Source: Ochrobactrum vermis | GTDB lineage: Bacteria > Pseudomonadota > Alphaproteobacteria > Rhizobiales > Rhizobiaceae | Assembly (NCBI RefSeq): GCF_002975205.1 | Contig: NZ_PCOC01000001.1 | Coordinates: 930,001-994,000, forward strand | Length of the DNA stretch: 64,000 nt | Reading direction: 5' to 3' | The notes under the pieces: model-generated | Seen by the model: the letters and a program-made list of their open reading frames with translations, nothing else | What the model was told of the DNA's origin: nothing | The model's database searches: none | Shown here: piece after piece, positions 17,788 through 26,127 of the stretch | Position numbering within the stretch: position 1 is the stretch's first letter | Layout: each line of letters starts with the position of its first letter | Made by a program: the position numbers and the translations under genes

Positions 17788-18788
17788 ACGCCCGATCCTC
17801 AGCGGTCACACCGCAATCTGCTCGCCATGCGCAGAGTTTCAGCAAAAAACTCAAAGGCGAGTGGCTGCTCAAATACAGTACGCTTTTTGTGCTTTTCCTC
17901 CTGTTCGCCGGCTTTTCACTCACGGTTGACCGCTTTCTGACAGCGAATAATCTTCTCAACATCATCCAGCAGATTTCCATGCTGACCATTGTCGGAGCAG
18001 GATTGACTTTCGGCTTTGCTGCCCGTGAGATGGATTTGTCGGTCGGCTATATGGTCGGAATGGCGGGTATTATCGTCCCCCTTCTGCTGGTTGCCGGCAC
18101 ACCTTTGCCGCTGGCATTGCTTGCCGGTCTCGGTGCTGGTCTGGTGGTGGGGTCCGTCAATGCAGCGCTTGTAACGCTGGTGGGGGTGCCTTCGTTGATT
18201 GCCACACTCGCAACAGGGTCCATTCTTTACGGCATCAACTTTTTGATGACTGGCGGGCGCGCCATCTATGGTGGTCTTCCGGCCAGTTATCTCTGGCTTG
18301 GACAAGGCCAGCTGTTTGGTATCCCGGTTCTTGCTTATGCTATGGTGATCGTTGTTTTTGTGGCCTGGTTTCTGATGGAACGGACCGTATTCGGCCGGTA
18401 CATTTATGCGGTCGGCGGCAATCTCAAAGCAGCGGAACTTTCCGGCGTTAACGGTCGTTTTTATCGCGCTGCCGCTCTTGTGGTCTGTTCAATTTTCGCA
18501 GCCGTTGCCGGCGCGCTTCTTGCAGCACGTCTGGGCTCTGGCCAACCTAACGCGGGTGAACGCTATCTGCTCGACGGCCTCGCCACGGTGTTTATCGGAA
18601 TGACCATGTTCCGTCCGGGTACTGCAACAATTGCAGGAACTTTCTTCGGCGCGCTTTTCATCGGCGTCATCAATAACGGCCTCAACCTCATCGGGATGGA
18701 CACATACATCCAGAGCATTGTGAAGGGTCTTATCATTCTCGTCGCGGTCGCGGTCGTTTCGCGTACCACCAAACTGAAGCTCCTTTGA
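17784..18788 (+). CDS. Sugar ABC transporter permease (RbsC type)
   Basis: A 334-residue hydrophobic protein with 8-10 predicted membrane helices after a soluble N-terminus of about 30 residues. The family pattern GFAAREMDLSVGYMVGMAG and GVPSLIATLATGSILYGI matches BPD_transp_2 permeases, as does YAVGGNLKAAELSGVN. It forms the homodimeric channel of the CUT2 importer. It overlaps the ATPase gene by ATGA. Confidence 0.94.
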   Translation: MNARSSAVTPQSARHAQSFSKKLKGEWLLKYSTLFVLFLLFAGFSLTVDRFLTANNLLNIIQQISMLTIVGAGLTFGFAAREMDLSVGYMVGMAGIIVPLLLVAGTPLPLALLAGLGAGLVVGSVNAALVTLVGVPSLIATLATGSILYGINFLMTGGRAIYGGLPASYLWLGQGQLFGIPVLAYAMVIVVFVAWFLMERTVFGRYIYAVGGNLKAAELSGVNGRFYRAAALVVCSIFAAVAGALLAARLGSGQPNAGERYLLDGLATVFIGMTMFRPGTATIAGTFFGALFIGVINNGLNLIGMDTYIQSIVKGLIILVAVAVVSRTTKLKLL

Positions 18789-18857
18789 GGAACTGCGTTA
18801 GGCATTGAACCAAACATCATGAAACATTTGCAACAGACAGGTCTGTCGGAGGCGCAC

Positions 18858-19886
18858 GTGCAAAATCCGAGTAACTCTAATCTCCTCGAACTATACAGAA
18901 CGATGCGGCGCATCCGCACTTTTGAAGAACGCGTGGGCGAATTGTTCGTGCGCGGCCAGACGGCAGGTTCGATGCTTCACCTGTCCATCGGTGAAGAAGC
19001 CGCTGCCGCCGGTGTTTGTGCAGCGATGCAGCCGCAGGATACATTCACGACCCACCATCGCGGACACGGAATATTTCTGGCGCGCGGGGCCGATCCCAAA
19101 CAGATGATGGCGGAAATCGGCGGTAAGGAAACCGGGTATTGCCGTGGCAAGGGCGGTTCCATGCATATTGCCGATATGGCGCTTGGCCACCTTGGCGCGA
19201 ACGCAATTGTCGGCGGCGGTATTCCTTCTGTTGTGGGGGCTGGTCTTTCCAGCAATTATCTCAAGAAGAACTCTGTCTCGCTCGCATTCTTTGGCGATGG
19301 CGCGATGCAGCAGGGCATTTTGTATGAAAGCATGAACATGGCGGCGCTTTGGGGCCTGCCGGTGGTTTTTGTTTGCATCAATAATCAATACGGCATGGGA
19401 ACTCGTGTCGATCAGGCAACTGCCAATACGGCGTTTGAACAGCGCGCGCATGCTTTCGGGCTTAACGGTGCCGTGGTCGATGGCCTTGATGTGGAAGAAG
19501 TGAAGGCCACAGCACAAGGGCTCATCGATGATGCGCGTCTGGGCAAGCCGGGCTTTCTTTCCGTCACCTGCTATCGTTTCTTCGGCCATGCGCGCATGGA
19601 CAAGAGCCCATACCGCGCAGAAGCGGAAGAGACGGAAGGGCGCAAGAAAGATCCGGTGAAGTTCACGCGCGATCAGCTGATCTCGACAGGTCTTGCGCAG
19701 GAAGGAGCCCTCGACACGATGGACAGCGCAGTTGCTGCGGAGATGGACGCGACGATCGATTTCGCAGTCGAATCCAAAGCTCCGGCACTCACCTCCATGT
19801 TCAAAGATGTTTACGCCGTGGGTGAACCTGAACCGGAGCCGGTTCGTGCCCGTATCGACCGCGTACTTTCCAGGGATGAAGCATAA
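18858..19886 (+). CDS. Thiamine-diphosphate dehydrogenase E1 alpha subunit (acetoin dehydrogenase-like)
   Basis: A 342-residue protein of the E1 alpha family, which with E1 beta decarboxylates 2-oxo acids or cleaves acyloins and passes the acyl unit to a lipoyl domain. The ThDP/Mg motif starts FFGDGAMQQG and ends INN. CRGKGGSMH and the late YRFFGHARMD are typical. I start at GTG 18858 because GGAGG sits 5 bases upstream; an in-frame ATG at 18819 adds 13 residues without a good ribosome site. The stop overlaps the E1 beta ATG. The context of sugar transporter, kinase and SDRs suggests acyloin (ketose) cleavage rather than pyruvate oxidation. Confidence 0.88.
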   Translation: MQNPSNSNLLELYRTMRRIRTFEERVGELFVRGQTAGSMLHLSIGEEAAAAGVCAAMQPQDTFTTHHRGHGIFLARGADPKQMMAEIGGKETGYCRGKGGSMHIADMALGHLGANAIVGGGIPSVVGAGLSSNYLKKNSVSLAFFGDGAMQQGILYESMNMAALWGLPVVFVCINNQYGMGTRVDQATANTAFEQRAHAFGLNGAVVDGLDVEEVKATAQGLIDDARLGKPGFLSVTCYRFFGHARMDKSPYRAEAEETEGRKKDPVKFTRDQLISTGLAQEGALDTMDSAVAAEMDATIDFAVESKAPALTSMFKDVYAVGEPEPEPVRARIDRVLSRDEA

Positions 19887-20860
19887 TGGTTGCCATGACT
19901 TACCGCGATGCGCTGCGTAAAGCGCTGGATGATGCCATGGCTGAAGACAACACTATCGTTGTGATCGGCGAAGAGGTGGGCCGTTATGGGGGTGCCTACG
20001 GTGTTACCAAAGATCTGATCGGCAAATACGGCCCTGAACGCCTGATCGATACACCGATTTCAGAACCTGCAATTATTGGTGCTGCCGTGGGTGCAGCAAT
20101 GACCGGGCTGCGCCCGGTCGCTGAACTCATGTATATCGACTTTCTCGGAATGACCATGGATCAACTGGCCAATCAGGCGGCAAAGATCCGCTACATGTTC
20201 GGTGGGCAGACCGGAGTGCCGATGGTGTTGCGAACGCAGGGCGGCACAGGACGCTCCGCTGGCGCGCAACACTCGCAGAGCTTAGAGGCATGGATCATGC
20301 ACACGCCAGGTTTGCGGCTCGCCATGCCTGCTACGGTTCAGGATGCCTATCACATGCTGCGTCAGAGCCTCACAAAACCCGATCCGGTCGTCTTTATCGA
20401 GCACAAGGCACTCTACACACGCAAGGAAGAGGTTGATCTCGATGCGGAGCCCTTGGCATGGGGCAAGGCTGCGGTTCGTCGTACAGGCAAGGATCTGGTT
20501 ATCGTCACCTATTCGCGCCAGCTCTTTTACGCTCTTGATGCAGCTGAAAAACTTTCGGCCAAGGGAATTGAAGCAACCGTTATCGATCTTCGCACGCTCA
20601 ATCCGCTCGATTTTGATACGGTGCGTGAACATGTCGAGCGTGTAGGCAAGGCCATGGTTGTTTCCGAAGGCGTCTTGACCGCAGGTGTTGCCGCAGAACT
20701 TGCCGCCCGCATCACGGAAGAATGTTTCGATTATCTGGAACAACCGGTTGTGCGTGTTGCGGGCGAAGACATCCCGATCTCCGTTTCGCAGGAGCTTGAA
20801 GCTGGCAGCGTGCCGACCGCAGAACTTATCCGGTCTGTCGCGGAAAGAATGCTGTCATGA
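19886..20860 (+). CDS. Thiamine-diphosphate dehydrogenase E1 beta subunit
   Basis: A 324-residue protein of normal length for E1 beta. It shows GEEVGRYGGAYGVTKDL, TPISEPAIIGAAVGAAMTGL and the RTQGGTGRSAGAQHSQSLEAW segment that carries the active-site His. The C-terminal transketolase-like domain ends VAGEDIPISVSQELEA. It forms the alpha2beta2 E1 with the upstream product; ATG overlaps at both ends of the gene imply translational coupling. Confidence 0.93.
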   Translation: MVAMTYRDALRKALDDAMAEDNTIVVIGEEVGRYGGAYGVTKDLIGKYGPERLIDTPISEPAIIGAAVGAAMTGLRPVAELMYIDFLGMTMDQLANQAAKIRYMFGGQTGVPMVLRTQGGTGRSAGAQHSQSLEAWIMHTPGLRLAMPATVQDAYHMLRQSLTKPDPVVFIEHKALYTRKEEVDLDAEPLAWGKAAVRRTGKDLVIVTYSRQLFYALDAAEKLSAKGIEATVIDLRTLNPLDFDTVREHVERVGKAMVVSEGVLTAGVAAELAARITEECFDYLEQPVVRVAGEDIPISVSQELEAGSVPTAELIRSVAERMLS

Positions 20861-22470
20861 CAGAACGTATTCTCAAAATGCCGCGTCTTGGCGAAACGAT
20901 GGATGAAGGCAAGATTGTCGGCTTCCTCGTCAAGCCGGGCGACAGTTTCAGGCGCGGGGATTCAATTATCGAGATCGAAACCGATAAGACGGTTGCGGAA
21001 TTCCCGGCGCTTGGCGACGGCACGCTCAATGAATGGATCGGCGCTATAGGGGATCATGTCGTGGTCGGCGCGCCTCTGGCGCGCATCGACATTGGCAGTG
21101 GTCCAGACTGGACGGATGATGGCGGCGAAAGCGCGTCTTCTCCTGAGGAGCCGGCTGCGTTGCATCCCGCACGCACAGCCGGTTCCAGCAATGCGCTCAT
21201 TATAGCCGATCTGGATATGCCGCGTCTTGGTGAGACGATGGAAGAGGGGCGTATCGTACGCTGGCTGAAGGCTGCGGGCGATCAATTCGAGCGTGGCGAA
21301 GCTGTACTCGAAATTGAAACCGATAAAACGGTTGCAGAATTTCCAGCTCTTGTGAGCGGCAAGCTGATCGAGGTTCTGCGTCTTGAAGGCGACATGGTCA
21401 CAGTTGGTGAGGCTATCGCCCGTATTGAGGTCGCGGCAGATGCAGTTGTGCAGAAGGGCGAAGTGGTAGACCCTGAAGCGGTTGCACCAGCAGATGTACC
21501 GGCGCGCGTTGCGCAAAAGCCCGGGGCTTCCGGCAATGCTGGGCGCACGCGTGCTACGCCGTTGGCTCGCCGGCTGGCCCGCCAGAAAGGCCTTGATATC
21601 AACAGTCTTTCAGGATCTGGCCGCAGAGGACGTGTCGAAAAAGAGGATGTGCTGGCAGCCGCAAGCGGAACGCAGGCCGACACTGACGTAAAATTCGTGG
21701 CGCTGGCAAAAGGCCGTGTGGCCTATACGGATATCGGTCCCAAAAATGCGCGGACCCTGCTGCTGCTTCATGGCTTTTCAGGCGATCGAACGACATGGAG
21801 CGGCATAGCCTCCGGCCTGCGTCGTGCGGGTTTCCGCGTTATCGTTCCCGATCTTCCAGCCCATGGCCTGACGACGATCGATGCTTCACACCCGGAAGAA
21901 TTGAGCGAATTCCTGCCCGCTTTCCTTGATGCCCTTTCCATTCGTCAGGTGGATATCGTGGCCCATTCGCTGGGAGCGGTTGCGGCAACAGCCTTTGCCT
22001 CGGCTCACCCTGCCAGCGTTTCAAGCCTGACACTTGTTGCGCCTGCCGGCCTTGGTTCGGAGATTGACGCAGGCTTTGTATCGGGCATGGCGCAGGCAAC
22101 GAGTGCCGGTGAGATTGCACATCTGCTGCGCCGCATTGCGGCCAAGCCGGTAGAGTTGACGGCTGCTCTGGCAGGAGAGATTGCCGCAACCATGGCAAAG
22201 GGGCGTCTTAAGGAACTTGCGAAGGCCATCATAGGGCCTTCAGGCCAGCGCGCAGATATTGTTGCTTTGCTCGACAGGCAGTCACGTTCAAAACCTGTCC
22301 GCGTTCTGTTCGGCCTTCAGGACCGTATCATACCGTGGCAGCATGTAACCGTATTGTCACCTTTTATTGGTGTTCACTTCTTCGCTCAGTCGGGGCATAT
22401 GCCGCAATGGGATGAGACAAAGGATGTTCTCGCCCTGATTTTGGGTGTCATGGGAGAAGACAATGAGTGA
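20857..22470 (+). CDS. E2-like protein: two lipoyl domains, E3-binding domain, alpha/beta-hydrolase
   Basis: A 537-residue protein. It has two lipoyl domains with the lipoylation motif ETDKTVAEF (Lys44 and Lys157), a linker, and a peripheral-subunit-binding domain at about 231-268 (ATPLARRLARQKGLD...SGRRGRVEKEDV). Instead of the CoA-acyltransferase domain, residues 278-537 are an alpha/beta-hydrolase: oxyanion HGF at 305-307, nucleophile elbow AHSLGA with Ser371, and late QSGHMPQ for the His. This is the arrangement of AcoC in acetoin dehydrogenase, here with an extra lipoyl domain. The start overlaps E1 beta. No E3 gene follows, so a housekeeping E3 is inferred. Confidence 0.9.
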   Translation: MTERILKMPRLGETMDEGKIVGFLVKPGDSFRRGDSIIEIETDKTVAEFPALGDGTLNEWIGAIGDHVVVGAPLARIDIGSGPDWTDDGGESASSPEEPAALHPARTAGSSNALIIADLDMPRLGETMEEGRIVRWLKAAGDQFERGEAVLEIETDKTVAEFPALVSGKLIEVLRLEGDMVTVGEAIARIEVAADAVVQKGEVVDPEAVAPADVPARVAQKPGASGNAGRTRATPLARRLARQKGLDINSLSGSGRRGRVEKEDVLAAASGTQADTDVKFVALAKGRVAYTDIGPKNARTLLLLHGFSGDRTTWSGIASGLRRAGFRVIVPDLPAHGLTTIDASHPEELSEFLPAFLDALSIRQVDIVAHSLGAVAATAFASAHPASVSSLTLVAPAGLGSEIDAGFVSGMAQATSAGEIAHLLRRIAAKPVELTAALAGEIAATMAKGRLKELAKAIIGPSGQRADIVALLDRQSRSKPVRVLFGLQDRIIPWQHVTVLSPFIGVHFFAQSGHMPQWDETKDVLALILGVMGEDNE

Positions 22471-22798
22471 CGTGAGGGCTCGGCTCAAGGAAGCACAATC
22501 GCGGCTTGGTGCTTTCACCAAAGCAACACCAGATCTGATGACGGGCTTTGCCAAAGTCAGCAAAACTGCAACGACTGCGGGAGCGTTTTCGTCGGCACAG
22601 CGCGAACTGATCGCCGTTAGTATTGCGGTTGCCAAGGGATGCGAGGATTGCATTCTTTATCACGTCGATGCCGCCATCCGCCATGGCGCAACCGAGCCAG
22701 AGTTGGTCGAGGTGCTTGAGGTTGCGGTCGAAATGGGCGGCGGCCCGGCTGTAATGTATGCAGGTAAGGCGTTGGAAGTGTTCCGCGGACTGACGTGA
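22463..22798 (+). CDS. AhpD-like carboxymuconolactone decarboxylase-family protein
   Basis: A 111-residue protein. Glu48, Cys60, Cys63 and His67 (CEDCILYH) reproduce the Glu-12-Cys-2-Cys-3-His spacing of the AhpD peroxidase active site, so it is probably a thiol redox protein rather than a decarboxylase. AhpD of Mycobacterium tuberculosis takes electrons from a lipoyl protein; here the ATG overlaps the stop of a lipoyl E2 gene. I infer it reduces peroxide with, or re-oxidises, the complex's dihydrolipoyl groups. An in-frame GTG at 22445 is less likely because it lies deeper in the E2 gene. Confidence 0.85.
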   Translation: MSDVRARLKEAQSRLGAFTKATPDLMTGFAKVSKTATTAGAFSSAQRELIAVSIAVAKGCEDCILYHVDAAIRHGATEPELVEVLEVAVEMGGGPAVMYAGKALEVFRGLT

Positions 22799-22863
22799 AA
22801 TGTTGTACGATGAGACTTTCCGAAAACAGGGAGTGTCTCCGGGATCCATTCGGGAGGATTTGA

Positions 22864-24357
22864 ATGGCTTATTTTCTGACCGCAGATGGCGGCACGGAAA
22901 GCATCCGCACGCGGGTCTATGACCTTTCTGGCACGTGTCTGGCAAGTGCCGCCGTGCCCTACGAAACGAAATTTTCGAGCGGAGCGCGTGCGGAGCAGAA
23001 CCCGGAAGACTGGTGGTCTTCTTTCGTTCAGGCTGCGCGCAAAGCGATTTCAGAGTCCGCAATTGACCCGACAGCAATTGAAGCTATTACGCTTGCAACG
23101 ACGAGTTGTACCGTCGTTGCTCTCGATGGTGAGGGCACCCCCTTGCGTCCCTCGATTATTTGGATGGATGTTCGCGCAAGTGCTGAGGCCGAAGCAGTCC
23201 TTGCCACGGGCGACGACGCGCTGCTCGCCAATGGCGGCGGGCGCGGTCCTGTTTCGGCGGAATGGATGATCCCCAAGGCGCTTTGGCTCGCTCGCAATGA
23301 GCCAGAGATATTCAATAAAGCAGAAACTATCTGCGAGTATCAGGATTTCATGACATTGCGTTTGACGGGTGAAAAAGCCGCAAGCCTCAACAATGTGTCG
23401 TTGCGCTGGCATTATTCCACGGATCGCGGTGGGTTTCCCAAGACGCTTCTGGAAAAGCTCGGCCTTGAAGCCCTGCTGCAGAAATGGCCATCTCGTGTTG
23501 TCGCGCCGGGTGAGGTCATTAGCAATCTGTGCGCGGCGGCAGCGACTGAACTTGGTCTTTCGCAGAAAGTGAAAGTAGTTCAGGGGGGGGCCGATGCGCT
23601 GATCGGCATGATCGGTCTCGGCGTTGCCAAACCTGGACAGCTGGCACTGATCACCGGCTCGTCGCATCTGCAATTTGGCGTTTCCGACAAGCCTTTGCAC
23701 GCGCCTGGGATCTGGGGCAGCTATCCGGATATGGTTTATCCAAAGCGCTACATTATCGAAGGGGGCCAAACCTCGACGGGTTCGATCATCGCCTGGCTTG
23801 GTCGGATGATGAACGGCACCATGGATATGGAAGAACTGAACCGCAAGGCGGCTGCACTGGAACCGGGTGCGGATGGCTTGCTTGTGCAGGACCATTTTCA
23901 GGGCAATCGCACGCCTTATACCGATCCGCTATCGCGAGGCGCAATCGTCGGGCTGACGCTTGCGCATGAGCCACATCACGTATTCCGCGCGATCATGGAA
24001 GGCATCAGTTTCGGCACCCGCGCCATTCTCGATGCTATGGCAGATGCTGGCTATCGCGGACGTGAAATCACGGTCGGGGGTGGTGCCAGTGCTTCGCCGC
24101 TTTGGCTCCAGATACATGCGGATACAGCCGGTTTGCCTGTCTGCGTGCCACAGTCGCGCGATGCGCCTTCGGTAGGCGCCGCCGTTCTGGCAGCACACGG
24201 CGCCGGACATTTTGCGAGTATCGATGATGGTATTGCCGCCATGGTCAAACCGGGCACATGCATTGAGCCTCGCCCGCGCGAAACAGAGATCTATAACGAG
24301 ATTTATCAGCAATATCGGGCGCTTTTTCCGGCTTTGAAGTCCGTTCGCTCCGCTTGA
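22864..24357 (+). CDS. FGGY-family carbohydrate kinase
   Basis: A 497-residue sugar/polyol kinase. The N-terminal ATP-binding segment is TADGGTESIRTRVYDL, IIWMDVRA is the middle motif, and GGGASASPLWLQIHAD is the C-terminal adenine-binding motif. QGGADALIGMIG carries the catalytic Asp of the family. It likely phosphorylates the compound imported by the CUT2 system, or its oxidised ketose. Its closest named relatives (xylulokinase, ribulokinase, erythritol kinase) cannot be separated by eye. GGGAGGA precedes the ATG. Confidence 0.93.
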   Translation: MAYFLTADGGTESIRTRVYDLSGTCLASAAVPYETKFSSGARAEQNPEDWWSSFVQAARKAISESAIDPTAIEAITLATTSCTVVALDGEGTPLRPSIIWMDVRASAEAEAVLATGDDALLANGGGRGPVSAEWMIPKALWLARNEPEIFNKAETICEYQDFMTLRLTGEKAASLNNVSLRWHYSTDRGGFPKTLLEKLGLEALLQKWPSRVVAPGEVISNLCAAAATELGLSQKVKVVQGGADALIGMIGLGVAKPGQLALITGSSHLQFGVSDKPLHAPGIWGSYPDMVYPKRYIIEGGQTSTGSIIAWLGRMMNGTMDMEELNRKAAALEPGADGLLVQDHFQGNRTPYTDPLSRGAIVGLTLAHEPHHVFRAIMEGISFGTRAILDAMADAGYRGREITVGGGASASPLWLQIHADTAGLPVCVPQSRDAPSVGAAVLAAHGAGHFASIDDGIAAMVKPGTCIEPRPRETEIYNEIYQQYRALFPALKSVRSA

Positions 24358-24379
24358 TAAAGACTGTTGAGGTGGACTG

Positions 24380-25150
24380 ATGCTCAAAGATTTTCAGCTG
24401 ACCGGTAAAAACGCCGTTATCACGGGCGGCGCAAAAGGGATCGGACGGGCCATCGCCGAACTCTTCGTCGAGGCGGGTGCAACTGTTATCATTATCGACC
24501 GCGATGTGGTCGCGGGTGAAGCGGCTGTTGCCGAGCTAAACACCAATCGAGCAGCTTCGGCGCAATTCTATGCGCTGGATGTGACAGACCGGGATGCCAG
24601 CGAACAGGTGGCCGAAGCTATAACGCGTAATATCGGCGCGCCCGACATCCTCATCAATAATGCAGGTATCGTCAGGAATGGGCCTGCAAGCGATGTCACG
24701 GAAGCGGACTGGCGTGCAGTGATTGACGTCAATCTCAATGGCGTTTTCTACTGCGCGCAAGCGTTTGGAAAGCGCATGGCCTCGGTCGGGCGTGGGGCGA
24801 TCGTTAACATGTCTTCCATGTGCGGAGCAATCGTTGTCCACCCTCAACCGCAGATCGCCTATAACGCCGCCAAGGCGGGTGTAAATCTTATCACGAAGTC
24901 ACTGGCGGTTGAGTGGGCGAAGCAGGGCGTACGGGTGAATGCTGTCGCCCCCGGTTACACCGCGACGGAACTGACACTGGCCGGACGCAGCAATAAAGAA
25001 TGGTTTTCTACCTGGCTTGCCATGACGCCACAGGGGCGGCTGGGTGAGCCGCGAGAAATCGCCAATGCGGTTCTGTTTCTCGCATCCGATGCCGCAAGCT
25101 TCGTAACCGGCACTGTGCTGGCGGTTGATGGCGGCTATACGGCTCTTTGA
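24380..25150 (+). CDS. SDR-family NAD(P)-dependent dehydrogenase (first)
   Basis: A 256-residue classical short-chain dehydrogenase. The cofactor motif is TGGAKGIG (15-22) with Asp40 at the end of the second strand, favouring NAD. INNAG is at about 92-96, with catalytic Ser145/146, Tyr161 and Lys165 (YNAAK). It ends [16 protein letters not shown], typical of the family. In this operon it probably oxidises a polyol or secondary alcohol carbon to a ketose for the kinase and E1/E2 enzymes. It is followed after 19 bases by a second SDR. Confidence 0.93.
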   Translation: MLKDFQLTGKNAVITGGAKGIGRAIAELFVEAGATVIIIDRDVVAGEAAVAELNTNRAASAQFYALDVTDRDASEQVAEAITRNIGAPDILINNAGIVRNGPASDVTEADWRAVIDVNLNGVFYCAQAFGKRMASVGRGAIVNMSSMCGAIVVHPQPQIAYNAAKAGVNLITKSLAVEWAKQGVRVNAVAPGYTATELTLAGRSNKEWFSTWLAMTPQGRLGEPREIANAVLFLASDAASFVTGTVLAVDGGYTAL

Positions 25151-25169
25151 ATTTCTGGAGGAGTTAAAA

Positions 25170-25925
25170 ATGGAACATCCGGCAAAGATCGCGCTTGTTA
25201 CCGGCGCCAGTCGGGGTATTGGGCGCGCAATTGCTGTGGGTATGGCCCAACGCGGCTTCGATGTGGCGATCAATGACATTGAACGCCAGAAAGATGCGCT
25301 CGAAGAGGTCGCGAAAGAAGTCACGGCCATCGGTCGTCGCGCTCTGGCCGTTCATGCCGATGTAAGCAACAAGGGCGATGTCGAGGCGATGGTACAGAAG
25401 GCTGTCGGCACTTTTGGCCGCATTGATGCCGTTGTCAACAATGCGGGCATTTTGATTGCCAGCGACGTCGAACATCTCAAGGAAGAGCACTGGGACAGCG
25501 TTCTCGACGTAAACGCCAAGGGCACATTCCTCGTCGTGCAGGCCGTTTTACCCTACATGAAGAAACAGAAATACGGTCGCATCGTGAATATCGCATCTAT
25601 CGGCGGCAAGCATGGCGCACCGGAACAGGCGCATTATTCTGCATCGAAGGCCGCTGTGATGGGCTTTACGCGGGTGCTCGCGCAGGAGGTGGGCACTTTT
25701 GGCATCACGGCAAACTGCATCTGCCCCGGTATCATTTTGACCGATATGGGCCGCGTCAATCTTGATGACGTTGCAATACGTGAAGCCTGGCAGGAAAAGA
25801 CCGCCATGCGACGGATCGGTGATCCCGAAGATGTAGTGGGACCAGTTGCATTTTTTGCGTCCGATGATGCCGCTTTCGTAACGGGGCAGAGCCTCAATGT
25901 CGATGGGGGTATCGTATTGAGTTAA
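25170..25925 (+). CDS. SDR-family NAD(P)-dependent dehydrogenase (second)
   Basis: A 251-residue classical SDR: TGASRGIG at 11-18, VVNNAGI near 88-94, Ser143, Tyr156 and Lys160 (YSASK). I start at ATG 25170, which has GGAGG 8 bases upstream and gives standard length; an in-frame upstream start would run into the previous gene. It differs clearly from the neighbouring SDR, so the two probably oxidise different carbons. It is the last gene of the operon; the duplicated palindrome follows 33 bases after the stop. Confidence 0.93.
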   Translation: MEHPAKIALVTGASRGIGRAIAVGMAQRGFDVAINDIERQKDALEEVAKEVTAIGRRALAVHADVSNKGDVEAMVQKAVGTFGRIDAVVNNAGILIASDVEHLKEEHWDSVLDVNAKGTFLVVQAVLPYMKKQKYGRIVNIASIGGKHGAPEQAHYSASKAAVMGFTRVLAQEVGTFGITANCICPGIILTDMGRVNLDDVAIREAWQEKTAMRRIGDPEDVVGPVAFFASDDAAFVTGQSLNVDGGIVLS

Positions 25926-25946
25926 AGTCACAGCTTAAAAGTTATT

Positions 25947-26014
25947 CATGAAATACATCATATGGCAAAAGGTGAATTTTGCCATATGTCGATATTCTTG
26001 GCCGAATGCTTCTC
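25947..26014. repeat. Duplicated palindromic element, right copy
   Basis: The palindrome has perfect 12-base arms, CATATGGCAAAA (25959-25970) and TTTTGCCATATG (25977-25988), around GGTGAA. The following GATATTCTTGGCCGAATGCTT aligns with the sequence after the left copy at 13581-13610. A second, separate inverted repeat follows: TTCGACC (26059-26065) and GGTCGAA (26080-26086). Confidence 0.55.
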
Positions 26015-26127
26015 AGCAAAGCGTATGTTTGGCTTCTTATTGCAGACATTGCAATTTATTCGACCGTAAATATTGTATAGGTCGAACAATTGAAATAAAT
26101 CTAAGGCCTATCAAATGGATCGCTCCG

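Noticed and set aside
18819..18857. ATG at 18819 as the E1 alpha start
   Set aside because: It lacks a properly spaced ribosome site, while GTG 18858 has GGAGG 5 bases upstream; the N-terminus remains slightly uncertain.
22463..22798. True gamma-carboxymuconolactone decarboxylase
   Set aside because: The CxxCxxxH motif with upstream Glu is that of AhpD peroxidases, and no aromatic-ring degradation genes are nearby.
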